Positions 40,913 through 49,096 of a stretch of DNA of 64,000 bases are shown here, piece by piece. The first letter of the stretch is position 1. Each line of letters begins with the position of its first letter. The notes under the pieces are model-generated. The model saw only the letters and a program-made list of their open reading frames with translations. It made no database searches and was not told the DNA's origin. Source of the stretch: Kitasatospora purpeofusca (GTDB taxonomy: Bacteria; Actinomycetota; Actinomycetes; Streptomycetales; Streptomycetaceae); assembly GCF_000718025.1 (NCBI RefSeq), contig NZ_JODS01000039.1:1-64000 (forward strand), written 5' to 3'. The position numbers were made by a program, and so were the translations under genes.

Positions 40913-42277
40913 TCAGACCAGCCGCGACGGCGCCCCGTCCGCCCCCGCCCCGGTGATCCCGTGCCATCCGCTCAGCACGGACGCCAGGTCCTCCGCCAGC
41001 CGCCCGGCATCGGCCGGGTCCAGCTGCGCGACCGTGACCCGCAGCCCGGGCGGCGACTGGAGCCGGTAGCGCGCGCCCGGCGCCACCACCCAGCCGCGCT
41101 GCACCAGGGCGGCCAGTGCGACGGCCTCGTCCGGCACCGGCACCCAGACGTTCAGCCCGCTCGCCCCGTGCGCCGCGACGCCCCGCGCGGCCAGTTCGCC
41201 GATCAGCGCCCCCCGGCGCGCGCGGTAGGCACCGGCCACCCGCCCCACCGGCGCGGCGTCGGTGCGCCACAGTTCGGCCACCGTCTGCTGGAGCAGATGG
41301 CTGACCCATCCGGCGCCCAGCCGCTGGCGCCCGAGCACCCGTCCGACGGTGTCCTCGTCGCCCACCGCGACCGAGAGCCGCAGGTCCGGCCCGTAGGCCT
41401 TGGCCGCCGAGCGCACCACCGCCCAGTGCCGCGAGCCCGCACCGGCCAGCGGGTGGTAGGGCTGGTCGACGATGCCGTGGCCGTGGTCGTCCTCGATCAG
41501 CAGCACGTCCGGACGGGCGGACAGGACGGCGCGCAGCTCCTCGGCCCGCCCGGCGGTGATCGCGGCGCCGGTCGGGTTCTGCGCCCGGCTGGTGACCACC
41601 ACCGCCCGGGCGCCGCCGTCCAGCGCCTCGGCGAGCGAACCGGGCAGCGGACCCTCGTCGTCGAGCCGGACGGGCGCCGCGCGCAGGCCGAGCGCCGGCA
41701 GCAGGTCCAGCAGGCTGCCCCAGCCCGGGTCCTCGACGGCGACGGCGTCGCCGGGGCGCAGCCGGGTGGCCAGGATCCGCTCGATGGTGTCCAGCGAGCC
41801 GGAGGCGACGGCGATCGGGCCGGCCGGCAGGCCGTCCGCGGCGAAGGCCGCGCCGGCCAGGGCGAGCAGTCCGGGGTCCACGGTCGGGTCGCCGTAGCGG
41901 ACCGGTGTGCGGCGGGCGGCCTCGGCGGCGGCCGCGAGGGCCGGGGTGAGGTCGGGCAGCAGCGCCGGGTCGGGGTTGCCGTCGGCGAGGTCGCGGGCGT
42001 GCGCCGGGACGGGCAGCCGGATCTCGTCGCGCGGGGTGTGGGCGGGGCGCGGGCGGATCCGGCTGCCCTTGCGGCCGGCGGTCTCGATCACCCCCCGGTC
42101 GCGGAGCAGCCGGTAGGCGGCGGCCACGGTGTTGGGGTTGACGCCGAGTTCGGTCGCGAGGTCGCGCAGCGGCGGCAGCGGCGTCCCGGGGGCGAGCTGC
42201 CCGGCGCTGACCCCCCGCTCGATCTCGGCCGCAATCTCGCTGGCACGCCGACCGGTGATCCGATAGTCTCCTAGCAC
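40913..42277 (-). CDS. MocR-type regulator: GntR wHTH fused to aminotransferase domain
   Basis: 454 residues. N-terminal GntR wHTH (PLPPLRDLATELGVNPNTVAAAYRLL, residues about 33-60) and a fold-type I aminotransferase domain with AVEDPGWGSLLDLLPALGL, RAQNPTGAAIT, LIEDDHGHGI and the PLP Lys in RSAAKAYGPDLRLS. MocR proteins bind PLP as effector; PdxR members control vitamin B6 genes. The divergent neighbour is a pyridoxamine-phosphate-oxidase-like gene, consistent with that. GTG at 42277 fits a leaderless start: -10 CATACT ends seven bases upstream. An AGGAG just inside the gene has no start codon behind it. Confidence 0.87.
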   Translation of the reverse strand: MLGDYRITGRRASEIAAEIERGVSAGQLAPGTPLPPLRDLATELGVNPNTVAAAYRLLRDRGVIETAGRKGSRIRPRPAHTPRDEIRLPVPAHARDLADGNPDPALLPDLTPALAAAAEAARRTPVRYGDPTVDPGLLALAGAAFAADGLPAGPIAVASGSLDTIERILATRLRPGDAVAVEDPGWGSLLDLLPALGLRAAPVRLDDEGPLPGSLAEALDGGARAVVVTSRAQNPTGAAITAGRAEELRAVLSARPDVLLIEDDHGHGIVDQPYHPLAGAGSRHWAVVRSAAKAYGPDLRLSVAVGDEDTVGRVLGRQRLGAGWVSHLLQQTVAELWRTDAAPVGRVAGAYRARRGALIGELAARGVAAHGASGLNVWVPVPDEAVALAALVQRGWVVAPGARYRLQSPPGLRVTVAQLDPADAGRLAEDLASVLSGWHGITGAGADGAPSRLV

Positions 42278-42284
42278 AAAACAG

Positions 42285-42313
42285 AGTATGCACTAGTACA
42301 TAGAGGTTGTCAT
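42285..42313 (-). promoter_or_regulatory. Promoter of the MocR gene
   Basis: Minus strand: -35 ATGACA (42308-42313), 17-bp spacer, -10 CATACT (42285-42290). Initiation would fall at about 42277, the first base of the GTG. Confidence 0.55.
42288..42301. promoter_or_regulatory. Near-palindromic operator between MocR and PNPOx genes
   Basis: ATGCACTAGTACAT, palindromic except for one base pair position, centred on ACTAGT in the 34-bp divergent gap. It overlaps the -10 and spacer of the MocR promoter and is the best candidate site for MocR. Confidence 0.5.
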
Positions 42314-43082
42314 GTCGACCGTACCGGACAACGACACGTCCTACGCCCGTACCCCGCGCACCACCCCCACCCGCTACAAGGACCGGGCCACCTGGGAGCG
42401 CGAGGCCATCCACGCGGTCCTGGACGCCACCTACCTCTGCCACCTCGGCTTCGTCGTCGACGGCGCGCCGGTCGTGCTGCCCACCATCCACGCCCGGGTC
42501 GGCGACCGCGTCTACGTGCACGGTTCCACGGGCAGCCGGCCGCTGCGCGGCGCCCGGGGCGAGCAGGGCCTGCCCGTCTGCCTCACCGTCACCCTGGTCG
42601 ACGCGCTGGTGCTGACCAAATCGGCCTTCAACCACTCGGTCAACTTCCGCTCGGTGGTGGCGCACGGCACCGCGTACCAGGTCACCGACCCCGAGGAGCT
42701 GACCGTCGCGCTGGACGCCCTGGTCGACCAGGTGGTGCCCGGCCGCTCCGCCGAGGTCCGCCCGGCCAACGCCAAGGAGCTCGCCGCCACCGCGGTAATC
42801 CGGCTCGACCTCGACGAGGTCTCCGCCAAGAGCCGGAACGACCTCGCCGCCGACGACGCCGAGGACCTCGACCTGCCCCACTGGGCCGGCCTGGTCCCGG
42901 TCACCAGCGGCTACGGCACGCCCCTGCCGGACGCCTCCACCACCGTGCCGCTCCCCGCGAACCTGCGCGCCCTCACCGCCCCGAGCCCCACCCCCGGCGC
43001 CGACACCATGCCCGACTCCGACACCGCCCCTGCCCCCGACCCGAGCGCCGGGGCCGACGACTCCACCCGCTCCGCCGGCTGA
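42312..43082 (+). CDS. Pyridoxamine 5'-phosphate oxidase-like flavoprotein
   Basis: 256 residues. Split-barrel flavin domain with TYLCHLGFVVDGAPVVLPTIHARVGD, VYVHGSTGSRPLRGAR, VCLTVTLVDALVLTKSAFNHSVNFRSVV and DLDEVSAKSR. This is the FMN-binding (or F420-related) PNPOx-like fold of small actinobacterial oxidoreductases. The last 50 residues are Ala/Pro/Asp-rich and non-conserved. AGAGG is six bases before the ATG. It is divergent from MocR and followed 11 bp later by the PaiB gene. Confidence 0.85.
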   Translation: MSTVPDNDTSYARTPRTTPTRYKDRATWEREAIHAVLDATYLCHLGFVVDGAPVVLPTIHARVGDRVYVHGSTGSRPLRGARGEQGLPVCLTVTLVDALVLTKSAFNHSVNFRSVVAHGTAYQVTDPEELTVALDALVDQVVPGRSAEVRPANAKELAATAVIRLDLDEVSAKSRNDLAADDAEDLDLPHWAGLVPVTSGYGTPLPDASTTVPLPANLRALTAPSPTPGADTMPDSDTAPAPDPSAGADDSTRSAG

Positions 43083-43093
43083 CCGGGGCCCCG

Positions 43094-43768
43094 ATGCTGA
43101 TCCGCTCCTGGGACCGCGGCGACGAGGCCGAATGGCGCGCCTGGCTCGCCGAGGGCCGCGACTTCGGCCTGCTCGCCGCCAACGGCGGGCCGGGCCAAGG
43201 CCCGGTGCTCGTCCCCACCCACTTCCTCCTGGACGCCGACCGCGGCGAGATCCTGCTCCACCTCGCCGCCCCCAACCCCCTGCTGTCGGCCGTCCGGGCA
43301 GACCCGGAGGTCACCCTCGCGGTCACCGACGACTACGCCTTCGCCCCCGGCCACTGGCGCGGCGAGCCCGGCACGCCGACCAGCTACTACGCCTCGGTGC
43401 ACTTCCACGCCACCGCGTCGCTGGTCACCGACCCGACCGGCAAGGCGGAGATCCTCAACCGCCAGCTGGCCCACTTCCAGCCGGAGCGCCCGGACGTCAG
43501 GGTCGTCCCCGGCGAGGGGGAGTTCGCCCGACTGCTCCCCGGACTCACCGCACTGCGCCTGACCGTCCGCGAGGTCCGCGCCAAGTTCAAGTACGACGAC
43601 AAGAAGCCGGCCGCCGAGCAGTACGCGATGGCCGACCGGCTCGCCGAGCGGGACCGGGGCGCGGACGCCGGGGCCCGCACCCAGCTGTTGCGCCGCAACG
43701 CCCGCCGCACCGGCGCGGTCCGAGGGCCCCGCCCCGGGCCCGTTCCCCCGGACCGCGCAATCAACTGA
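43094..43768 (+). CDS. FMN-binding PaiB-type protein
   Basis: 224 residues with LAANGGPGQGPVLVPTHFLLD, ILLHLAAPNPLL, PTSYYASVHFHATASLV and LRLTVREVRAKFKYDDKKP, the order of the PaiB family, which binds FMN and was first described as a negative regulator of sporulation and protease genes in Bacillus. A second flavin-type protein directly after the PNPOx-like one makes a two-gene flavin unit with MocR control likely. The C-terminal 40 residues are Arg/Ala-rich. Confidence 0.82.
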   Translation: MLIRSWDRGDEAEWRAWLAEGRDFGLLAANGGPGQGPVLVPTHFLLDADRGEILLHLAAPNPLLSAVRADPEVTLAVTDDYAFAPGHWRGEPGTPTSYYASVHFHATASLVTDPTGKAEILNRQLAHFQPERPDVRVVPGEGEFARLLPGLTALRLTVREVRAKFKYDDKKPAAEQYAMADRLAERDRGADAGARTQLLRRNARRTGAVRGPRPGPVPPDRAIN

Positions 43769-43886
43769 CGCTCCGTCACCCGTTCGGCGCAATCATCGAG
43801 GCGGCGCCGCCCGGGCACTGGTCGAATGTGAGCCGAACCCTGCCCGCTCGGCCGCGCGGACGGGACCGTCGACCCGGGGAGCGTGC

Positions 43887-45299
43887 GTGTCCAGGACCCA
43901 GACCCATCCGGCATCCGGCGAGGCGCACCTCGGGCACGTCGTCTTCATCTCGGCCGCCGCCGCGATGGGCGGCTTCCTGTTCGGCTACGACAGCGCCGTG
44001 ATCAACGGCGCGGTGACGGGCATCCAGAAGCACTTCGGGGTCGGCAACGGCACGACGGCCTTCGTGGTCGCGATCGCCCTGCTCGGCTCGGCGGCCGGGG
44101 CGGTCGTGGCCGGGCGGCTCGCCGACCACCTGGGCCGGGTGCGCACCATGCTGCTGGCCGCGGGACTGTTCGCGATCAGCGGCATCGGCTCGATGTTCCC
44201 GCCGAACCTGGAGCTGCTGGCCACCTGGCGGGTGGTCGGCGGCGTGGCGATCGGCATCGCCTCGGTGATCGCGCCGACGTACATCGCCGAGGTCGCCCCG
44301 ACCGCCTACCGGGGCCGGCTGGCCTCGTTCCAGCAGATGGCGATCGTGCTCGGCATCACCGTCTCCCAGCTCGCCAACTGGGCGCTCAACCAGGCCGCCG
44401 GCGGCGAGTCCACCGGCCACCTCGGCGGCATCCAGGCCTGGCAGTGGATGCTCGGCGTGGAAACGATCCCGGCCCTGGTCTACGGGCTGATGGCGATGTC
44501 CATCCCGGAGTCGCCGCGCTATCTGATCGCCGACCACCGGGAGGAGCAGGCCCGCAAGGTGCTGCTGGAGGTCGAGGGCGAGGGTGTCGACCTCGACGCC
44601 CGGGTGGCCGAGATCCACGGGGTGCTGGCGTCCACCCACAAGCCGCGGCTCAAGGACCTGCTGGGCGGCCGGTTCGGGCTGCTGCCGATCGTCTGGGTCG
44701 GTATCGGCGCCTCGGTGTTCCAGCAGTTCGTCGGCATCAACGTGATCTTCTACTACTCCTCCTTCCTCTGGCAGTCGGTCGGCATCAACGAGTCGAACTC
44801 GCTGCTGATCAGCCTCTCCACCTCGATCGTCAACGTAGTCGGCACGGTGATCGCGATGGCCCTGGTCGACCGGATCGGCCGCAAGCCGCTCGCCCTGGCC
44901 GGCTCGGCCGGGATGGCCCTCGCACTGGGCACCGCCGCCTGGGCGTTCTCCTACCGGCAGGGCACCGGCGACTCCGCCACCCTGGACGACACCTACGCGA
45001 CGGTGGCGCTGGTCGCCGCGCACGTCTTCGTCTTCTGCTTCGCGTTCTCCTGGGGCGTGGTGGTCTGGGTGCTGCTCGGCGAGATGTTCCCCAACCGGAT
45101 CCGCGCGCTCGCGCTCTCGGTCGCCGCCTCCGCCCAGTGGATCGCCAACTGGGCGATCACCGTCAGCTTCCCCGACCTCGCCGACTGGAACCTCTCGGCG
45201 ACCTATGTCATCTACGCGGTGTTCGCGCTGCTCTCCATCCCGTTCGTGGCCTTCTGCATCAAGGAGACCAAGGGCCGCGCCCTGGAGGAGATGGGCTGA
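43887..45299 (+). CDS. Sugar-porter MFS transporter, glucose permease-like
   Basis: 470 residues with 12 membrane helices and all sugar-porter signatures: AAAMGGFLFGYDSAVINGAV in helix 1, GRLADHLGRVR and RIGRKPL (motif A and its repeat), PESPRYLI after helix 6, QQFVGINVIFYYS in helix 7 and ETKGRALEEMG at the C-terminus. It resembles the GlcP glucose permease of Streptomyces coelicolor. GGGGAG is five bases before the GTG. It may be transcribed with the dienelactone-hydrolase gene 121 bp downstream. Confidence 0.9.
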   Translation: MSRTQTHPASGEAHLGHVVFISAAAAMGGFLFGYDSAVINGAVTGIQKHFGVGNGTTAFVVAIALLGSAAGAVVAGRLADHLGRVRTMLLAAGLFAISGIGSMFPPNLELLATWRVVGGVAIGIASVIAPTYIAEVAPTAYRGRLASFQQMAIVLGITVSQLANWALNQAAGGESTGHLGGIQAWQWMLGVETIPALVYGLMAMSIPESPRYLIADHREEQARKVLLEVEGEGVDLDARVAEIHGVLASTHKPRLKDLLGGRFGLLPIVWVGIGASVFQQFVGINVIFYYSSFLWQSVGINESNSLLISLSTSIVNVVGTVIAMALVDRIGRKPLALAGSAGMALALGTAAWAFSYRQGTGDSATLDDTYATVALVAAHVFVFCFAFSWGVVVWVLLGEMFPNRIRALALSVAASAQWIANWAITVSFPDLADWNLSATYVIYAVFALLSIPFVAFCIKETKGRALEEMG

Positions 45300-45420
45300 C
45301 CACCCGCCCGCCCCGGCACCGGACCCAGCACCCTCCGGCACCGGCACCGGCACCCGGCCCGGACCCGGCACCCACCCCGACCAGCCGCCGCGCCCGGCGG
45401 CCCGTCCCCGAGAGGAAGCC

Positions 45421-46122
45421 ATGCCTGAGCAGGGCGGCTCCCGGCAGAACGTCACCTTCCCCAGCGGCGGCCGCCAGGCCCACGGCTATCTGGCCCGTCC
45501 TCCCCAGGGCGTCGGCCCCGGCCTGGTGGTGGTCCAGGAGTGGTGGGGCCTGACCCCGTACCTGGCCGACGTGGCGGACCGGTTCGCCGCCGAGGGCTTC
45601 ACCGTGCTCGCGCCGGACCTCTTCGGCGGCGCGACCACCCACGACAGCGCCGAGGGGGCCCGGCTCAGGAGCGAGCTGCCGGTCGAGCAGGCGATGCGGG
45701 ACCTCGGCGGCGCGGTCGACCTGCTGCTCGGCCTGGAGGGCGTGGTCGGCGACGCGGTCGGGGTGGTCGGCTTCTGCATGGGCGGCGGTTTCGCCCTGCT
45801 GCTGGCCGCCGCCGAGGGCGACCGGGTGGCCGCGGCGGTGGCGTTCTACGGTCTGCCGCCCGACCCGGACTTCGAGTACCGGGGCCTGACCGCCCATGTG
45901 CTCGGCCACTACGGGGAGGAGGACGAGTACATCCCGATGGCCGCCGTCGACGAGGCCGCGATCAGGATCGGCGAGGCCACCGACGTCCGCCCGGAGTTCC
46001 ACTTCTACCCGGCCGGGCACGCCTTCATGAACGAGCAGAACCTGCTCGGCACCTACGACCCGCTCCAGGCCGCGATCGCCTGGAAGCGCACCCTGGCCTT
46101 CCTCTGGGGCCACCTGGGCTGA
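45421..46122 (+). CDS. Dienelactone hydrolase family protein
   Basis: 233 residues. Nucleophile Cys in VVGFCMGGGFALLLA, acid Asp in a GHYGEEDEYIP-type strand and His in YPAGHAFMNEQ complete the Cys-His-Asp triad of dienelactone hydrolases; QEWWGLTPYLADVADRFA is the conserved N-terminal region. The enzyme opens lactones of the beta-ketoadipate type or related esters; no aromatic pathway genes are near. GAGAGGAAG precedes the ATG. Confidence 0.9.
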   Translation: MPEQGGSRQNVTFPSGGRQAHGYLARPPQGVGPGLVVVQEWWGLTPYLADVADRFAAEGFTVLAPDLFGGATTHDSAEGARLRSELPVEQAMRDLGGAVDLLLGLEGVVGDAVGVVGFCMGGGFALLLAAAEGDRVAAAVAFYGLPPDPDFEYRGLTAHVLGHYGEEDEYIPMAAVDEAAIRIGEATDVRPEFHFYPAGHAFMNEQNLLGTYDPLQAAIAWKRTLAFLWGHLG

Positions 46123-46160
46123 GCCCCCGACGGCGCCCCGGCGTCGGTCCGTTTATCGGA

Positions 46161-46189
46161 TGGACACGGACCACCCGCCCCGGCATAGT
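46161..46189 (+). promoter_or_regulatory. Promoter of the MFS gene at 46196
   Basis: TGGACA (46161-46166), 17-bp spacer, CATAGT (46184-46189). Predicted start point coincides with the GTG, i.e. leaderless. Confidence 0.55.
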
Positions 46190-46195
46190 CGCGGA

Positions 46196-47497
46196 GTGCA
46201 GAGCCGAACCCCGCCCCCGCCCACCGGCCGCTTCGCCTGGGCGAGCCGCAACTTCCGGATCCAGACCGCGGCCACCGTGGTCAGCGGGCTCGGCAACGCA
46301 GGTGCCCCGATCGCGACCGCCTTCGCGATCCTCGACGGCGGTGGCTCGACCGCCGACGTCGGCTACGTCACCGCGGCCCGACTGCTGCCCACCGTCCTGC
46401 TGCTGGTGATCGGCGGCGCGCTCGCCGACCGGCTGCCGCGCCACCACGTCATGGTCGGCGCCAACCTGTTCAGCGCCGTCTCCCAGGGCGCCCTCGCCCT
46501 CCTGGTGCTGACCGGCGAGCCGACGCTCTGGCAGCTGATGCTGTTCTCGGCCGGCGCGGGCGCCGGTTACGCGTTCTACTCCCCCGCCTCCGGCGGCATG
46601 ATCCTGGAGAGCGTCACTCCGGAGCACGCCGCCCGGGCCTTCTCCGTCTACCGGATGGGCTTCAACGGCGCGCAGATCGGCGGCGCCGCGCTCGGCGGCG
46701 CGCTGACCGCGGCGGTCGGCGCCGGATGGGTGCTCGCCCTGGACGCCGCCTGCTTCCTGACCGCCGCCGCGCTGCGCTTCCTGCTCGAACCGCAGCCGCC
46801 GAGCGCCCCGGCCGAGGGCGGCGGGATGCTCCGCGACCTGCGCGAGGGCTGGCACGAGTTCTCCTCCCGCCGCTGGCTCTGGGTCGTCGTGCTCCAGTTC
46901 TCGGTACTGGTCGCCTGCGTCGGCGCGGTCGAGGCGGTGTACGGGCCCGCCGTGGCGAAGGAGCGGCTCGGGGGCGCCCGCGACTGGGGCCTGGCGATGG
47001 CGGCCTACGGCGTCGGCCTGGTCGCCACCGGCCTGCTGATGGTCCGCTGGCAGCCGCGGCGGATCCTGCTGGTCGGCAACTGGGGCGTGTTCCTCTTCGG
47101 TGTGCCCGCGCTGGCCCTGGCGGTGTCCGCCCCGCTGCCGGTGCTCTGCGCGGCGATGTTCCTCTCCGGCGTCGGCGTCACCGTCTTCGGCGTCAACTGG
47201 ATGATCGCGCTGCAGCAGGAGATCCCGGCCGAGGCGTTCTCCCGGGTCGCCGCCTACGACGAGCTCGGCTCGCTCTCGCTGGCACCGCTCGGCACCGCCC
47301 TCGCCGGCCCGGCCGCCGACCTGCTCGGCCTGTCCGGCGCGCTCTGGACCTGCGCGGTGGTCTCCCTGGTGCTCAGCGCCGCCGTCCTGCTGGAACCGCA
47401 GGTCCGCCGACTCTCCCGCCGCCCCGCCGAGCCGCCCGCCGAGCCGCCCACCGGCGTCCTCCCGGAGCCGATCGGGGCGCCCGCCGCGGCGCCCTGA
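46196..47497 (+). CDS. MFS transporter (MFS_3 type), leaderless start likely
   Basis: 433 residues, 10-12 helices, N-terminal motif FRIQTAATVVSGLGNAGAP and loop GALADRLPRHHVM. This group includes exporters of macrolides and siderophores. The GTG at 46196 is chosen because a promoter TGGACA-17-CATAGT at 46161-46189 ends six bases before it; a longer frame starting at 46160 overlaps that promoter. The C-terminus is Pro-rich. Confidence 0.8.
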   Translation: MQSRTPPPPTGRFAWASRNFRIQTAATVVSGLGNAGAPIATAFAILDGGGSTADVGYVTAARLLPTVLLLVIGGALADRLPRHHVMVGANLFSAVSQGALALLVLTGEPTLWQLMLFSAGAGAGYAFYSPASGGMILESVTPEHAARAFSVYRMGFNGAQIGGAALGGALTAAVGAGWVLALDAACFLTAAALRFLLEPQPPSAPAEGGGMLRDLREGWHEFSSRRWLWVVVLQFSVLVACVGAVEAVYGPAVAKERLGGARDWGLAMAAYGVGLVATGLLMVRWQPRRILLVGNWGVFLFGVPALALAVSAPLPVLCAAMFLSGVGVTVFGVNWMIALQQEIPAEAFSRVAAYDELGSLSLAPLGTALAGPAADLLGLSGALWTCAVVSLVLSAAVLLEPQVRRLSRRPAEPPAEPPTGVLPEPIGAPAAAP

Positions 47498-47620
47498 GCC
47501 CGGATCGCGACCCGCTCCGAGCGCCCCCGGTACGCCCCCGTGTGCGCCCTTCGGCGGGCAACCGCCGGGGGTCCCGGCTCGTCCGACCAGGTGACGACGC
47601 ACGAGACCTGGGGGCGCCCG

Positions 47621-48151
47621 ATGCCGAAGCCACTGCTGTTCCTGGACGTCGACGGTGTGCTCAACCCGGTCTGTCCCCACCCCGGGGCCGGGTTCGACGC
47701 CCACACCCTGCTCGGCTACACCGTGCTGCTCTCCGCCCGCCACGGCGGCTGGCTGCGCGAACTGGCCGGAACGTACGAACTGGTCTGGGCGACCACGTGG
47801 GAGGAACACGCCAACACCCACATCTCCCCGGCGATCGGCCTGCCCGAGCTGCCCTTCGTCCGCTTCACCGGCTACGTCCCGCAGCCCGGCGACCCGCGCG
47901 TCCCGCTGATGGAACTGTTCTCCGCCCGCAAGTGGGCACCCCTGCTGCGCTACGCGGCGGGCCGCCCCTTCGCCTGGATCGACGACGTCATCCCGCCCCG
48001 TCTGGTCCGCGGCTCGCTCTGGCGGCGCGACCGGGTGCTGCTGCCGATCGACCCCGGTGAGGGGCTCGAACGGCGCCACGTGGACCGGCTGCTGGCCCGC
48101 CCGCCGCGCCCCGGCGCGATGTCCTCGGTCAAGTACCGGGCGGCCGACTGA
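47621..48151 (+). CDS. HAD-like hydrolase domain protein
   Basis: 176 residues. N-terminal LLFLDVDGVLNPVCP carries the DxD nucleophile motif; TYELVWATTWEEHAN holds the second motif with Thr, and FAWIDDVIPP the acidic pair. The WATTWEEHAN pattern is typical of HAD-like proteins found with RNA-repair (Swiss-army-knife) systems and in many free-standing actinobacterial proteins. The ATG at 47621 directly precedes the fold. Function not assignable beyond phosphatase-type chemistry. Confidence 0.75.
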   Translation: MPKPLLFLDVDGVLNPVCPHPGAGFDAHTLLGYTVLLSARHGGWLRELAGTYELVWATTWEEHANTHISPAIGLPELPFVRFTGYVPQPGDPRVPLMELFSARKWAPLLRYAAGRPFAWIDDVIPPRLVRGSLWRRDRVLLPIDPGEGLERRHVDRLLARPPRPGAMSSVKYRAAD

Positions 48152-48181
48152 CGCACCCGGCCGGGGCCGTGCCCTCCCCGG

Positions 48182-48970
48182 TCAGCCGGTGGGCAGCCAG
48201 CTCACGTGCCCGGCCAGCAGCGCGTACCCGACGAACGCCACCGTGTCGATCAGCGCGTGCGCCACCACCAGCGGCATCACCCGCCCCCACCGCCGGTACA
48301 GCAGGCAGAACACCACACCCATCACGATGTTCCCGACCAGCCCGCCGACCCCCTGGTACAGGTGGTACGAACCGCGCAGCAGCGAACTCGCCGCCACCGC
48401 GGCCGGCCACGTCCAGCCCAGCTGCGTCACCCGGCGCAGCAGGTAGCCGAGGACGACGACCTCCTCCAGGATCGCGTTCTGCCAGGCCGAGAGGACCAGC
48501 ACCGGGATCCGCCACCAGACGTCCGGCAGCCCGGACGGCGCGACCGTCAGGTTGTAGCCGGCCGCCTGCGAGCCCAGGTAGAGCACCAGCCCGGAGCCGC
48601 CGATCGCCGCCGCCACGGCCGCGCCCCGGCCGAGGTCGCGCAGCTTCTGCCCGAGGTCGAAGCCCAGCACCCGCAGCGACACGTCCTCGCGGACCAGCAG
48701 GTAGCCGACCAGCACGACCGGCATCAGCCCGCGGCCGATGTAGTAGAGCTGCCAGACCAGGTCGAGCCAGGGGCGGCCGGGCGCGCGCGAGCCGTTCAGG
48801 GTGGCCACCTGCTGGCCCAGCTTCAGGGTCTCGGTGAGCGAGCCGGTGAAGCTGATCAGCGCGCCGATCCCGCTCGCCCCGAGCGAGAGGCCGAGGACGG
48901 TCAGCAGTTCCACACCGAGCAGCCGACGGGTCGGCTTCGCGGTCTCCGGTGCGGTCGGAACGGTCGTCAC
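48182..48970 (-). CDS. CPBP-family intramembrane metalloprotease
   Basis: About 262 residues with seven or eight helices. CPBP motifs: AILEEVVVLGYLLRRV (Glu pair), RGSYHLYQG (His), GNIVMGVVFCLLYRR and VVAHALIDTVAF (His and Asp). Such Abi-domain proteases cleave within membranes and often act in bacteriocin immunity or prenyl-protein processing; the bacterial substrate is unknown. GTG at 48970 has GGAG eight bases upstream; the ATG at 49051 adds 27 Arg/Pro-rich residues and has its AGG too close. Confidence 0.82.
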   Translation of the reverse strand: MTTVPTAPETAKPTRRLLGVELLTVLGLSLGASGIGALISFTGSLTETLKLGQQVATLNGSRAPGRPWLDLVWQLYYIGRGLMPVVLVGYLLVREDVSLRVLGFDLGQKLRDLGRGAAVAAAIGGSGLVLYLGSQAAGYNLTVAPSGLPDVWWRIPVLVLSAWQNAILEEVVVLGYLLRRVTQLGWTWPAAVAASSLLRGSYHLYQGVGGLVGNIVMGVVFCLLYRRWGRVMPLVVAHALIDTVAFVGYALLAGHVSWLPTG

Positions 48971-49096
48971 GGGGGTGCTCCAGCGCGGACGGCGGCGGGC
49001 GGACGGTGCTCCGGCCGCCGGCGGGCGACGACGGCGGACCGGAGCGGTCATCCTGCCACAGCCCGCCGCGCGGGCCCCGGGCGCGGACCGGGAGGC

